Shown here piece after piece: positions 11,766-23,980 of a stretch of 64,000 bases of DNA (within the stretch, counting starts at the first letter, position 1; each line of letters opens with the position of its first letter). Origin of the DNA: Blumeriella jaapii (lineage: Eukaryota; Ascomycota; Leotiomycetes; Helotiales; Drepanopezizaceae); NCBI GenBank assembly GCA_009599575.1, contig VWND01000004.1:612001-676000 (forward strand). Reading direction: 5' to 3'. Position numbers and translations under genes: made by a program. A model generated the notes under the pieces. That model did no database searches. It was not told the DNA's origin and saw only the letters and a program-made list of their open reading frames with translations.

Positions 11766-12308
11766 GGTGAATGGGCCAGTTGCTGGACTCGAGGTCTGAG
11801 ATTTGGTGGGCCGAGTCGTTGTTGGCTCTTTGTTGTATTCGTAAGATCATTGGGTAGATGTGCCGAGTCTCTATTGCCTGAAAGTTGTTTGGATAATTGT
11901 GTTGGTCATAATGGTGCTCTTGAGAAGGTGAGAGGCGTTGTATAGTACTTTAGTCTGGAAGTGTGAGTCGTCCGGCGAGGGGAAGGGTAGCTTTATCGAT
12001 AACAGACGTCGATCGTGCGTCGTCACCGAATCTGGGTCGAGGGGTCACTTATTGCAACCTCACACAGTTGCCTGATATTTAGAGCAAGTAAATGCGACAT
12101 ATCTCTTGTCTACGATTCCCTGTGGTATTTGATTGTGCTTCCAGCTTCTCCAAATTGCCACCGCAAAAGACCCCGGGCTACGCTGCCCTCGCTCATCGCG
12201 AACAAGCGCTATGCGCCTCGATCGATATCTTCCGCAGCCTTGATACCCCTCGAATGATCTGTTCCATTTCCAATGCGTTCATGGTAGAGCCGTAGAGCTT
12301 CTGTGCTT
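11766..12308. other. intergenic region between LSM3 and the GTPase gene
   Basis: Holds the promoter of the GTPase gene and the 3' flank of LSM3. A few short open frames exist on +, none with family resemblance or splice support. Confidence 0.5.
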
Positions 12309-12772
12309 TCAGGATGGTGGTTGGGGAGAGATGAGCACTACACTGTCACCTTCGTTGGGTCAGTATGTAGAGCCCTGAGAACAATGCCCTAGTCATAACA
12401 CTTACCGCGGACGAACAGCATCTCTGACTTCTTGTGGATGGTCTGCACTCGATATCAGGAAAGCCGTCTGCGTGCATCAAAGATCGCTCGCTGTACCTTG
12501 ACTGTCTCCTCCTCGTCCTCGTCCTCCTCGACCACGTAAATTGTCTCCTCCACGTCGCCCAGGACTAGGTTGCAATGACTGTCGTATGCCTACATCTGTT
12601 AGCAACAGGGAGTCGGGGCAGAGGGCAGAGGGCAGAGGGATAGACCAACATGTAGTCTCCCTTTCAATTCTCGGTCTCCCCTCAGCTTCACGAATACAAC
12701 TTCGTCGAGGCACAGTCGCACCAGATCAAGGGGCTCTGCAGGCGCCGAAACTCCATCGTCGACGTCGGCCAT
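12309..12772 (-). CDS. LSM3: U6 snRNA-associated Sm-like protein LSm3
   Basis: Subunit of the Lsm2-8 ring (U6 snRNA binding in the nucleus) and the Lsm1-7 ring (mRNA decay). Four small exons: 12650-12772, 12497-12589, 12406-12442 and 12309-12349; introns 60, 54 and 56 bases; 97 residues, as expected. Sm1 motif: [21 protein letters not shown] then [19 protein letters not shown]; linker [13 protein letters not shown]; Sm2 motif: [14 protein letters not shown]. The acidic linker and the RGDSV pattern point to Lsm3 rather than another Lsm paralog. The first donor is GTTGGT, weaker than its neighbours, and the third exon is only 37 bases long. All exon joins keep frame. Confidence 0.93.
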
Positions 12773-13426
12773 ATTCCGTGGGTATGGCGATCCAGAAGTA
12801 CAGCGATGTCGTCGAGGCTGGTATTTGTTGACGCCGGCGTGACCGTGATTCTGTGATTTTCATGTCAAGTCGGCGGCCGGCCTTTCGCAAGGATGGATGG
12901 ATGGATGGGTGGATGCCTGACATTCGGCATTGATGCCTGAGGATGCTCCGAAGCTGAACCGTCCGCTGAAGCTCGACCTTGCGAAGTTTCTGTAAGCTCG
13001 AACTTACTCCACATCCCCACCATTACAATACATGCCGCCGCCATTCGCCCGGGGAACCAATCTACTGATGTGCATCCCCGACTTCAACATATATATACAC
13101 AGTATATATATTTATATATGTAGGCGATCGAGTCTCGAACAACTTCATACCCTCGTCCGCTACGTGTGCCAAGTCGCGTGCTCGCACTTTGTCTCCTCGC
13201 TACATCTCACGACAATACAAATTCCTGTGACTATCGATGTCTGAAAGGAGCTTCTCGAGTGGACTCTCGTCCTGACAAGTAAGGAGTCGACGAAGAGAAA
13301 AAGATGCGACAAAGACGGCGTGGCCGTGTACACGGGCCGAGAAAGAGGCCAGCTCCCACCGCCGGCTGTAATAATCTCTGGAGCACGATGGTGTCAGAGC
13401 CCTATCACGTCTAACCTACAACGGAG
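12773..13426. other. intergenic region
   Basis: Upstream flank of LSM3. Contains a GGAT repeat (about 12890-12912) and an alternating TA-rich block (about 13087-13122). No gene supported. Confidence 0.5.
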
Positions 13427-13678
13427 ATGTTCAACATCGATATCCCAAACTTGCTTATCAGCAACGGTTTGGACAAAATGCAAGCCTATATGGAGGAAAC
13501 CAGTCCAAGACTCACCGAGAAACGAGCTCGCGACTTCGTGCTCGCTTCCATGCGCGTTGGCCGGGACCGACAGTCCATGAAGAGGTGGGTTCGGCTCCTC
13601 CTCCATCACGGCACGAAAAGTCTGTGGAAGGCCGACGGCTGGCTGTTCCAAAGTATTCCCAAAATTGTGCATGACTGA
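13427..13678 (+). CDS. small hypothetical ORF
   Basis: Open frame of 83 codons from ATG to TGA, with a charged, helix-prone composition (KMQAYMEETSPRLTEKRARD) and no recognised domain. It could be an exon of an uncharacterised gene, a small protein or chance. Included only because the residue make-up is more protein-like than surrounding frames; an opposite-strand frame of 145 codons overlaps it and looks less natural. Confidence 0.25.
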   Translation: MFNIDIPNLLISNGLDKMQAYMEETSPRLTEKRARDFVLASMRVGRDRQSMKRWVRLLLHHGTKSLWKADGWLFQSIPKIVHD

Positions 13679-14567
13679 TCCTTGTTCCTGCCGAAGAGAA
13701 TTAGATACCAGGTTTTGGTTGGTGAAGTGTGCTTCCACCGCCAGGTTCAGGCGGAGCATAGGCGCAGAGCTGTTTTGCGAACACAGCGCAGGGTCGACAT
13801 TAGAAGGCTGGGTTTGAGAAGGGCCGTCCATTGATACTACCGAGGTATGGACGCGTCTCGAGGGGACTGAGCCGGAGGAGAATCGTTGTGCGACGACGGA
13901 GAGCTATGATAGAAGAGGTATTCAAGAGATCGATGTGGAAGGCGCGGCATAGATGAGATGCTCTGTGGATCGCCTGTAGTTGACAATACCGAACTTCACG
14001 GATCGTAGTTTGCGGCTGCATCTACCATCGTCGGCTAGGTCAAATCGCGAGCTGATAGTACGAATGCTCTGCTCCAAGAGTTTCTCTATGGACGTCATGT
14101 AGATTTCGTAGAAAACGTAGTTCCTCGGGGCGAAGAGATCCATCCGTAAAGATGACATGCTCATTTCGAGACAGTTTTCCGTTCCTTGCCCACAATTCTC
14201 CCTCGAGCCAGAGCCAGAACCAGATTGTCTCGACATCAAATCTCAATTTCGTTCTGTGGGACAAAATTACTCAAGCCAATCTCTCTACGACGACAAGGCC
14301 TTGAATGATAGGAGTCGATCCAAAGCTCCCACCAATTTAAACCTTCGGAGTGAAGTTTCACGTATCTTTCTTCGGTGTGTTCGAGGATCGCGAATGCTCG
14401 TTTTGGATTGGGTTGCGGAAAGTTCTGTTTCGGCGGGCTACACAATAACATTCACCGAAAGTGAAATAGATAAGATGTGCGCACATTGGGAGGGAAACCG
14501 AGGCGAGAGGTCCGCCCCTTTCTCGCTTAGGAAGGGAAGAGAACAACACGCAACGACGCAGCCGATC
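13679..14567. other. intergenic region downstream of the helicase gene
   Basis: No supported gene. Several frames of 60-110 codons on both strands overlap each other and lack domain signatures. Confidence 0.45.
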
Positions 14568-16704
14568 TTAGAAATAGGGCGAGACAGCCAGAGACTTCTG
14601 CCAATCCGACACTTCTGCTTTCTTCTCCGGGCTCCCGGGCGCAAGGTCTACCGCCCATCCAGCATCATCGGGGAGCTTTCCATTCTTCGAATCCTCGGCA
14701 TCGTCGGCCCCAAGCGTCTCCCATTGGGTGGTGCGGTAGAACTCAACCACGTCGTCGTCCAGCGGCAACTGGGTTCTCGAGAACCCCGTCACCGTAAGGC
14801 CCTCGAGATGCGTTCCCCGTGACAGAGCGACGTAGAATTGGCCCGTCTCAAAAATGTCGCGCGACGAGACCTCGATGTAATCCAATGTCATGCCCTGGCT
14901 CTTGTGGATGGTCAGGGCCCAGGCCAGAGCCAGCGGCACTTGCACTCTCGTGGCCAGGTATGGCTTGTGCTTGGTCCCGTGTGTCGCGGTCAAACTCACG
15001 GCGAAGATCGGCCGGATAGTCCCATTAGCGAACTGAACGACGGGGGCCGCGTCGATGTTCCAGTGCTGCTTCGATGCGTTGGGTCCAGGTTTTGACTCTC
15101 CTTCCATGGGCTTTATAGCTCCATCGCGTTCAACACCGTCCTTCTTTTGAAACCCCACCACGATGCCCTGGGAGCCGTTAACGAGCCCTCGTTTCTGGTC
15201 CAAGTTGTGTAAGAGTACGACTTTTGCTCCGGTTTTCAGTACTAGGTTTCGGGGGAACCGGTGATTCTTGAGCGGTAGGTCCATTTTCCAGGGCTCGCTA
15301 AAGTCCCCCTCGGGAAACGGGAATATCCTCGAGTAGAAGTCGAGTGCGGTCCATGACTTTGGTGGATCCTTGATGGCCTGGAGCTCGGCTCTGTTGATCT
15401 CGGCTACGTGATCCCTTCGAGACATTAATCTCACGGGACATATGCCACAGGGCGGAGGAGGTTTCTTCCTCTCCAGGATCTCCCAATCCTCTGGTTCTAA
15501 TGGTGTCCCGTATCGGATATTGGTCAAGATATCCCTGAATCGCTTGTCCTTCTGGCGGTGGATTCGCTGAAGTTGGACGTGCCTGAGATTCAGCTGCTTC
15601 CAGACGGGCGCCCGGAACGCCCATTTGCCTCCTTCTCTGAAAGCCAATCCTCGATTAGGGCATTTAGCTTCTTTACACATGAAGTCGTAATCTCCGCGCT
15701 TTATCTTGGACATTGGTCCGCCGCAGTGCAGGCAGAATTCGAAAGGCTTGACGGGCGGCAATTGATAGAAGTCCCCGAGAAAGATGACCTGTTTCCCGCC
15801 AAATGGAGCACCGTTCGCCATGACGTTTTTGAGAATCAGATTCATCCGTTCCAGGATCTGGTTCTCCACCATCGAGATTTCTTCTACGATCAGGACTTGA
15901 GCCCTCCTGATTCCTTTCAATACACTAGCGCTAAATCCTTCCATAATTCTTTCGATAGGCACTCGGAGCGTGTCTGGCTTCCAGCCCATGAATGAGTGGA
16001 TAGTCTTTCCACCGAGTGGGAGCGCCGCAAGCCCCGTTGGAGCCACTACCTGGTAACGTATGCTTCTCGTTTGGAAGCGGTCAAGAATCTCTTTGAGCGT
16101 AACTGTCTTTCCAGACCCCCCAGCGCCCGTGAGGAACATGTTTTCTCGCCGCATAGCCAAGCTGACTACCTCCTCTTGCTCCGATGTGAGCTCGACACCA
16201 GGATCTTGTAGGATTGGTTTCTGTGCACTTTCCGGCTCATCCGTGGCTCTCGCTTTCTTCCTCGGGGTCGGCGAATGATCATGTTCGGCAAAGTCAACAT
16301 GATTTGCCCCTCTCTTTGGGGTATTCGGCTTCTCCAGTTCTCCAGCCGACTCTTCATCGGAGTCTTCTTCATCTGAGCCGCCATCAGCAATTTCTACACA
16401 GGCAATACGAACATACCAGGAGTCGTGATTTACCAGACGGCTCCCGTGAATCCGGTACTTCCAAGCGCACGCGATAGTTCTTCGAGCTAGCTGCTACTTG
16501 TACGCCCACTGCCGCATTTGCCGTCTTCTCCTTAGCCAAGTGCTCCGCCCACGCCTTCTCTGCCCATTCCAGCTTCTCGTATCCCAGCTGATAGGCGTGC
16601 GAGAATCCCGAGACCTGCGCATGGCATTCTGCCCAGGTACGGTAGATGCCTGCAACTCGCCCGCGAAACACAACATACGCTTCCTTCTTGACGTGACGCG
16701 TCAT
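14568..16704 (-). CDS. PIF1-type DNA helicase with N-terminal RNase H1-like hybrid-binding domain
   Basis: 691 residues from two exons (16434-16704 and 14568-16372; intron 61 bases with a CTGAT branch site). Residues 1-60 match the RNase H1 N-terminal/viroplasmin fold that binds RNA-DNA hybrids (YVVFRGRVAGIYRTWAECHAQV, then GFSHAYQLGYEKLEWAEKAW). An acidic linker (DEEDSDEE) and a basic PRKKAR segment follow. The helicase has Walker A GAGGSGKT, APTGLAA, Walker B-like VLIVEEISMV, GDFYQLPPV and the C-terminal HKSQGMT and YVALSRG motifs of the PIF1/RecD superfamily. Between motifs lies a four-cysteine insert, CLHC then CKEAKC, which may bind zinc. PIF1 enzymes unwind DNA and R-loops; the added domain suggests hybrid targeting. 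This is not obviously the cell's main PIF1; it may be one of the extra copies found in fungi. Confidence 0.87.
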
Positions 16705-18084
16705 GCCTTCTCCCCAGATCGATAGATGCTGCTGTTGCTGAGCTGCCCCGGGAGGGAGGCAGAGGCGGAGGTAAGAGGCAGAGGGGTGATGGCTGTCTCT
16801 GGGGGTTCGAGATTGAGCAAGTCAAAGAATTCCCAAACTGGATATCTCGTTGATCTTGTGGATTAGCGGCTTTTCGACATTTACATTCTGTGCAGTACAT
16901 ACAATATTCACCCATCAGTGCTGGAGAGACGCGCCTTGGTCCGTGCGATCGATACTGACCGGCCCGAAGTCGTCTCGCTTATTTGGCTCCTTATCACGTG
17001 ATCAGCTGCTTGCCTTTGTTTTGTTTGCCACAGTCACCCTCACCCCTCCCAACACCAGTCCAGGATCGCATTACATCTTTCGGTAACTGTGAAAACCAAA
17101 CCACCCCGGAGCTATTCTCCTTCCTTCATTTCTTTCCTTTCCTCTTTTTGCAACTCGCCTGACCTCAGAAAAAACCCCCAAGTCTAATGCAACCACAAGC
17201 ACGCAAGCACGCAGTCGGATCTCCTCAACACACTCCCCGCGACGCGCAGCTACTGTACGTACGGAGTACATACACATACAGTCAGGCAGTGCCTTAGCGA
17301 GATCCCAAACCAAGCTTTCTCCACCAAACCCTTTCCTCCCAGGCCGGGTCCCCGTCAAAAGGGACGGCCGGAGGAGTCTTTATCCGCAATAGCGTGCCTG
17401 GGAGTGAGGGGCATATAGCAAGATCAACTGCGTAGCAGCACTAGCGGCAATAGATCATGTGCGGCCGGCGCGCTGGATTTCCCAGCTTGCCTACGGTCCC
17501 TTTACTGTACAATCCACGATCTTGCCTTTCCTCCAAAATTAAGCGAGACGCACGTCAACCGAGCCTTCGAGTTCCCTCTCCCGGACAATGATGATCCGCC
17601 TTTTATGGCGGGGAGTACTTAGTCGTCTGGGTAAGTGGCGTCGTTTCTGGTGGCATCTCCTTTTTGTTTTCTTCTCCCCGCTCGCAAGCGAGAGGCAAAG
17701 AGCGCAAGACAAGGCTGGGAGAAGGAGACACGAGGGACTGAAGGAAACACGGCACGGCCCGATTGGTAGTAGGTAAGGTGAGACAGTAAATACATACCTA
17801 GTATGTATGTACTGTCTATCTAGCTCCAAAATCCCCGCCCGGCTTTTCGCCCCTCGGAGATATCAGACCCCCATGGGGTAAAGCTTGATTGATGCTCGTC
17901 AAAGATGGAGGTACGTATGGAGGTCGGTGTACATTCGGAGAATCTTCTCTATATACACAGAGAAGGCCAAAAGAGAAGACCACCAAAACTGCCCTCTTCT
18001 CTCTGCGTTTCTGCTCGCATCCCACTCTGCCGCCCTTCCATCCGTCCCATTCATTGCGTCCGTCCATCCATCCCTCCATCCAGC
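16705..18084. other. intergenic region between divergent genes
   Basis: Separates the PIF1-type helicase (-) from the MFS transporter (+), so both promoters should lie here. CTATATACACAG near 17949 is a TATA-like candidate about 135 bases before the transporter start. No coding segment supported. Confidence 0.5.
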
Positions 18085-18586
18085 ATGCCCGGCCCTCGCG
18101 AGAAAGCCCCCGTCCTAGCCGCTAGCCAAAACCCGGGCGATGAAAAGCAGCAGCAGCAGCAGCAGCAGCAACCACACGAACAACAGCAGCAGTCAGAAAA
18201 AGAAGAAGACGTCGAGTCCCTCTTCTCCGGCGACAAGCCGAGGCCGCGAACGCCAACGCCAACAACGACGATGCACCCCGACAGGTCCTCGCTAGCCGCG
18301 CTCTCGGAAGCCGAGCGCAACGCGCTGGGCAGGCGCGCGACGTGGAAGATGGACATCGCGATCATGCCGTGCCTGGTCGTCATGTTCGTGATGAACTTCC
18401 TCGACCGGCAGAACATCGCGGCTGCGAAGCTGGCCGGCATCGACGTCGATCTGGAGCTCTCGGATGTGCAGTACCAGACGTGTGTTAGCATCTTGTTCGT
18501 GGGATACAGTAAGTTCCTTTCTCCTTTTCTTTTTCTCCATGCTCTCCTTTTCGTTTTCTTCGTTCTCTCCTGTCTCCCTTTTCGAA

Positions 18587-18619
<33 letters not shown>

Positions 18620-20367
18620 GCAAAAGCTGTATCTTTCCTTGGTGAAAAGGTCGTCTGAGCTCCAGACGATACACACACACACACACACGTCAGTTCAGGT
18701 TGTTAAAAGAGAAAACCCTCTGTTCTTTTAGTCTCGATGCAAATCCCCTCCAACATCATCGTCAGCAAGATCCGTTACCCCAGCACCTACATCTGCAGCG
18801 CGATGGCCATCTGGGGCGCCATCTCGGCCTGCGTCGCGGCGACGCACTCCTACGCCGGCCTCGTGCTGGGCCGCTTCTTCCTCGGCTTCGTCGAGGCCGT
18901 CTTCTTCCCGGGCGCCCTGTACTTCATGACGCTCTTCTACAGCCGGCAGCAGTACACGCTGCGCGTCGCCATCCTCTACGCCGGCTCGCAGCTCGGCAAC
19001 GCCATCGGCGGCCTGCTCGCCATCGGCATCCTGCGGCTCGACGGCCGCCACGGCATCGCGGGCTGGCGCTGGCTGTTCCTCATCGAGGGCGTCGCGACGG
19101 CCGGCTTGGCCCTGCTCTTCGTGCTCATCTTGCCGAACTCGCCCCAGGGCGTGCGAGGCCACTCGCGGCTGGAACGCGAATGGGTCGCGTTCAACGTGGC
19201 CCGGGGCCAGGGCCAGGAGGACCTCTCGGATGAGATTGGGGCGTGGAAGGGGCTCGTGATGGCCGTCGTCGATCCGAAGACCTGGCTGCTGCTGGGCCTT
19301 CTCATGTCCGTAAGTAGCCCAGAGGTCGAGACAGACTCGCGGCATGTGTCCGGCACGACTGACGACCGTTCCACCACACTGACTGACGATGAGTGTCGAT
19401 AGATCTTCATCGCGGCGGCCGTGTCGAACTTCTTCCCCTTAGTCGTCGCCACGCTCGGCTACGACCTCACGACAACATACGGTCTCACGGCTGTGAGTCG
19501 CTTAACCTATTTTCCCCTCTCAAACACCGGGCGCTCTCTGAAGCAACGCGTGTGCCCTGGGAACCAACAGGAATTCATGCTGACCATCGGAAGCCACCCT
19601 ACGTCCTCTCCGTGATATGCATGCTCGCGAACGGCTTCCACTCAGACAAGGTCCACGCTCCCCTCCCACCCGACACGTTGCTCCCAAAACCACACCACCC
19701 CACTAACCACTCCCCAAACAGAAACAAGAGCGCTACCTACACATCGTGCTCCCTCTCTGCGTCACGCTCATCGCGAACATCATCGCCGTCTCCACGCTGA
19801 ACACGGGCGCGCGCTGTACGTACCTCGTGTCCTTCAAGACTCCCCTCTACCAACCCATCGCCATAGCCACATCTCCCGAGTTCTGCCACACTAACAAGTA
19901 GGCTGAAATACAAACAGACACGGCGATGATGCTCATGCCAGCATCCTTCTACTCCGCGACAGCCGTCGTCCTCTCGTGGGTAGCAGGGAGTCTGAGCCAG
20001 CCAGCCGTCAAACGCGCATCCGCTATAGCGCTCATAAACTGCCTGAGCAACACACCGAACAGTGCGTCTGTCTTTCTTCCCTCCCGCCAGCACCCTCCAG
20101 ATGTCTCCCCTTCAAAGGCCCGACCCTAGCTAACTCATCCCTCCTCCCTACCCCGTAGTCTGGACATCTTACCTCTACTACGCGCCGCCGCGTTACCTGG
20201 TGGCGTTTCTGGTCAACATGGCGGCGGCGGCGCTAGCCATCGCCTTCGCGACCTGCACGAGGCAGTACCTGCGGCGGCAGAACGCGAAGATGGAGAGGGG
20301 GCTGCCGGTGGGGAGGAGTGGGCCGACAGAGAGGCAGGTCGGGGCTGGATTTAGGTATTTACTTTAG
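18085..20367 (+). CDS. MFS transporter, anion:cation symporter (DAL5/allantoate permease-like) family
   Basis: Plasma-membrane-type transporter of 531 residues from seven exons: 18085-18508, 18732-19309, 19403-19492, 19594-19650, 19722-19815, 19918-20061 and 20159-20367. All joins keep frame. The N-terminal tail has two glutamine runs (CAG repeats from 18149). The membrane core starts with MDIAIMPCLVVMFVMNFLDRQN, typical of the DAL5 group, continues through GYISMQIPSN, LGRFFLGFVEAVFFPG, GWRWLFLIEG, and LTAPPYVLSVICMLANGFHSD and ends with YYAPPRYLVAFLVNM. The family takes up allantoate, nicotinate, biotin precursors and related acids. Intron 1 is long for this region (223 bases) and holds GA and CA microsatellites; the others are 71-102. 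Substrate not determinable. Confidence 0.92.
18598..18689. repeat. GA and CA microsatellites inside intron 1 of the transporter gene
   Basis: A run of GA (about 18598-18618) and a run of CA (about 18671-18688) lie in the 223-base intron, which explains its unusual length compared with other introns here. Confidence 0.85.
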
Positions 20368-22346
20368 GGGGAGAAGGAGAGAGGGGGGGGAAGGATGGGA
20401 CAGGGGAAGAATGATGAATTATGGAATTTGTCAATAGATAGACGAATGAAGGAGTGAATGAACGTTGGGGTTGTTTGATCGGTGAGTGAGTGAAAAAAAA
20501 AAAAAAAAGGGAAAAGTGAAGAAACAGAAAACGAAAAGAGGACAACTGAAAAGAGAAATGGGGAATTAAAGTATTCAGTAAAGCTAGCAAACAACGATAA
20601 TAAGCAAGTATAACTGTGCATACTGAGTGAAATCAGTGAATGAATGATGGACAGATAAATGTGCGACTGTCTTGCCGCTTGATGCACTCACTCCGTTGAT
20701 CAGTTTTGGGTAGATTTGGCCTAGAGAGCGGTGGAAGCAAGCCAAAGTAAAGTACTGTACCTACTGCATAGGGAGGCATTTACAAAGTCGAGAAATACCT
20801 TGGCGCTGTGGCACCAAGACAGAAACTCTCATCTCTTTTTCTGCAACAGTTCCACGTGGTAAGAATTGCAAAAGTAACAAATCATAGGTACTTCCGCTAG
20901 GCTGGTCCCGAATTCCATCCTCATCTCTGCACGTACAGTACAGTACTACACCTGGGCCTGGGGCAGTGGTTGCATCATTCCAAACGGCGAACAAGGCGAG
21001 GCATGATTCGACTTAATGTTCTCCGTAGGGCGATGATGACCGAACAGGGTTTGCAGATATGCAGACAGAATAACAAGCCCGCGCCACGAGTAGCGCCATG
21101 GGACAAAGTTAATGGATACTAGGAAGCAAGAGAAAAGCGGGGAGTTTGAGAAATTGCAACTCACCGAAAGACAAGCCTAACTTACCTTACAACAACAAAT
21201 GATTGGGTCACTCGGATCCTGATCAGAGTACCATCCCCCCTCGCTCCAGGTATGAGGTGTAACAAATAGGCTCGGCTGGACGATGGTAAACGACATCCGC
21301 AGCTAAAGAAATTTCTGCAGCGTTTTCCATAACTGGTCCAGGCTAGCATTGCCCAAGCCGAATGCGCCCAGACTCTGGACAGCCAAGAAAGCGTATCAAA
21401 CCTAGAGGCTGACTTTCTCCTACAGTACTGTATGTGTAAGTACAGTACTGTACTGTACTTAGAACCGTAACATCGCTCCTCGCTAAGGCAAAATCGTACA
21501 TCTCAGAGCTTGCAGGTCCAGAACAGGGACCGGTTATGACTGCGGAAATTATGCCGGCACCTACAGAGACATCCACAACTGCCGGCAATGGTGCATGAGA
21601 GATCCTCTTTTCACTCCACTCGTACTAGCGCAGGAGGCCGCGACCAGAAAAATATTGACAATCATTTTGATCGCCGCATCCGCAGCTCGCGATCTTCTAC
21701 TCACCTACTCACTCTGAGAAAATCGAATGTCGCCATGATACTAGGGTTTGGTGAAAACAACCATAAATATGGGAGTTGACCAGAATGCGCATTCTCGACC
21801 CGATGAGCACTGTGGAAGCTTTATGCAGCTTTAGAAGGTTGTCCCGTTCTTTAGGTTCCGATGCGCTCCACGCAAACCGAGAGCGAATTAGTTGGCGGTG
21901 AAAGATGTCGAAGTAAAATCGTACCTAGGTGTGTAACCGAAAACGGCGGCTGCAAGAGCAGAGAGCGAAGAGCTGTAGGTACGACATCGTCGGTTCATGA
22001 TGCGGGCGCCGTCGGGAATCAGTTGGAACCTCGCCCGCTTTCGCCAGTGCCCTGAGGCTGGTACAGTTCATTTGCTCCATTGGTGGTGGCGTGAATCGAT
22101 TAAGGGTATCCAGCCTGATTTGAATGCGCCCTGTCGAACAACAAACAGCGAAAGCAATTCGAGAGGAACCAAAGCCAACACCGAGAGCACGGAAATGGAC
22201 GACGTTCACTTTTGCGATCCCGTCAATCGTCTACACGTAGACCCTTCGGCCACAAAATTTTTCCCGCTTGCTGAAATAATCGACGCCAACCACATATACC
22301 ATTGTCGAAGATAAAAACACCGTCAGGTGTTGCCGCACAGGAAACA
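20368..22346. other. long intergenic region with GTAC palindromes
   Basis: No gene supported in about 2 kb. Contains a poly-A run of about 16 (20492-20508) and GTACAGTACTGTAC-type words at about 20752-20760, 20934-20946 and 21421-21461, the last a double copy separated by TATGTGTAA. Confidence 0.5.
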
Positions 22347-23980
22347 ATGGCATCCGCAAAAGTGCCTCGTTATGATAGGTCATGGGTTCCTGTCAAGGCC
22401 CAAGAGCACGAGTACTTCTCCAAGGTATGTTAAGTCAATCGACATCTGAAATGCGGTCACTGACAGGGTTCAGACCAACAGAGATACCAAGCCCCACCAC
22501 GTAGACACAAGCCTACCTGCTGGCTTGCCAAAAGTCGTCGAGTCCAAAACCGCATGGAGTGGCGCCGAGGTTAGGCTTGATCCATCCTCGGACAAATACA
22601 CTTTCGTGCTGGAGGACGTAGACATTGGCGAGTTGGAGGAGGCCTGCCGCAACTTCCAAGGTATGTGAAGACCATTCGCCCTGATAGGTTTTGGCCATGA
22701 TGGAACTGTCACGTTGATTGCGTCTCAGAGCTGGGCCTAGCCCTCGATTACGTTTCCCAGCGGACCTTCCCTCTCCCTACCTTGTCTACGAAGCTCAAAG
22801 CCTGGGCCTCGGAACTTACCAGCGGAGTCGGCTTCTTTCGAATTCGGGGTCTCGATCCGCAACGATACTCGAGTGATACTAACATCCTGCTGTATCTCGG
22901 GGTTTGTTCGTACGTTGGCGAGAAGCGTGGGGTGCAGGATGAGCACGGCAATATGCTGCGTAAGTTGGAATGGCCGAATGTCAACAACGGTCGTCCAGTC
23001 TGCTAGTGCGATGCTAACCAGAGACATTCGTGTGTAGTTCACTTGACTGATGTAGGCCCAGCCGCTGCTCCGCTGAAGGAGCGTCAAGCTCCCTATTCCA
23101 ACATCAGCCAGGTCAGGAAGTCATTTGATGGGAAGGAAAGAAAGAGAAGATGCTCACACTCCACGCTAGCCGTTCCACACCGATGCAGGCGACATCCTGG
23201 CGCTCTACGCGTTGGGCGAGGCACAGACGGGCGGGAACTGCCAACTAGTGTCCCAGGCCACTGTCTACAATGAGATCGCCGCGGCCCGTCCCGACATTAT
23301 TCGTCTCCTGGCTTCGCCCACCTGGATCTTCGATAGGTAAGAGTCCCCGCGACGTCTTCGATCACGTGTGTGTGTGGGGGGGGGGGGGGGGGGGGGGGGG
23401 GCTCTGTGCTCACGTCGAATGCAGCTTCGGTCTCGATCCGGCCTTCACGGTCCGCCCGCTCCTCTTTCCCATCCGGGATGGCAAGATTCTCTTCTCGTTC
23501 TCTCGCCGTCCACTCGTTGGTAGCGCGCAATCGCCACGTACTGACGGCGTCCCTGATCTGAGGTAAGTGTGATGACCCCAGGCTGCGGGAATGGGATGGT
23601 ACCGAGGTAGGTAGGTGGGGTGGGCAGGCGGCTGTTGATGGCGAAGAAGCACGCGCTGACACGCCATGGGACCTAGTGACGCGCACATCGAGGCCATCAA
23701 CGCGGTCCAGTTCGTCGCCGACAAGCACGCCTTGTCGACCAAGTTGAAGAGGGGCGAGATGCTCATTTGGAACAACCTGTGCATGTTGCATTCGCGGGAG
23801 GGCTTCACGGATGGCGGCCCTGGACAGAAGCGTCACCTGGTTCGGCTGTGGCTTCGCAACGAAGCCAGTGCGCGTGGATGGCCGATTCCCGAGGAGATCC
23901 GGCCCGCGTGGGATGATGCCTTTGCAGACGATGGCCGGACGCAGAAGTGGCCTCTGGCTCCCATCACCGATCGTGAGTAG
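22347..23980 (+). CDS. TauD/TfdA-family Fe(II)/2-oxoglutarate dioxygenase
   Basis: Predicted non-heme iron dioxygenase of 392 residues; the family hydroxylates substrates such as taurine or other sulfonates with 2-oxoglutarate as co-substrate. Seven exons: 22347-22424, 22474-22660, 22729-22959, 23038-23111, 23170-23336, 23425-23562 and 23677-23980. The iron site is read from PFHTDAGDIL (His and Asp) and NNLCMLHSREGF (distal His); RHLVRLWLRN supplies the Arg expected to bind 2-oxoglutarate. QRTFPLPTL and GVGFFRIRGLD are conserved upstream blocks in fungal members. Intron 5 contains a run of 26 G. The 3' end is uncertain: GTGAGT at 23974 is a good donor and CCAACAG near 24121 a good acceptor preceded by CTGAC, giving a possible extra exon ending near 24319. 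The substrate is unknown. Confidence 0.88.
23376..23401 (+). repeat. 26-base poly-G run in an intron
   Basis: A run of 26 G preceded by TGTGTGTG, inside intron 5 of the dioxygenase gene. The exact length is unreliable in any assembly. Confidence 0.9.

Noticed and set aside
16373..16433. A 40-base intron ending at TGTGTAG in the helicase gene
   Set aside because: Also in frame, but shorter than other introns here; the 61-base version has a CTGAT branch site and GGCTCAG acceptor, so I prefer it.
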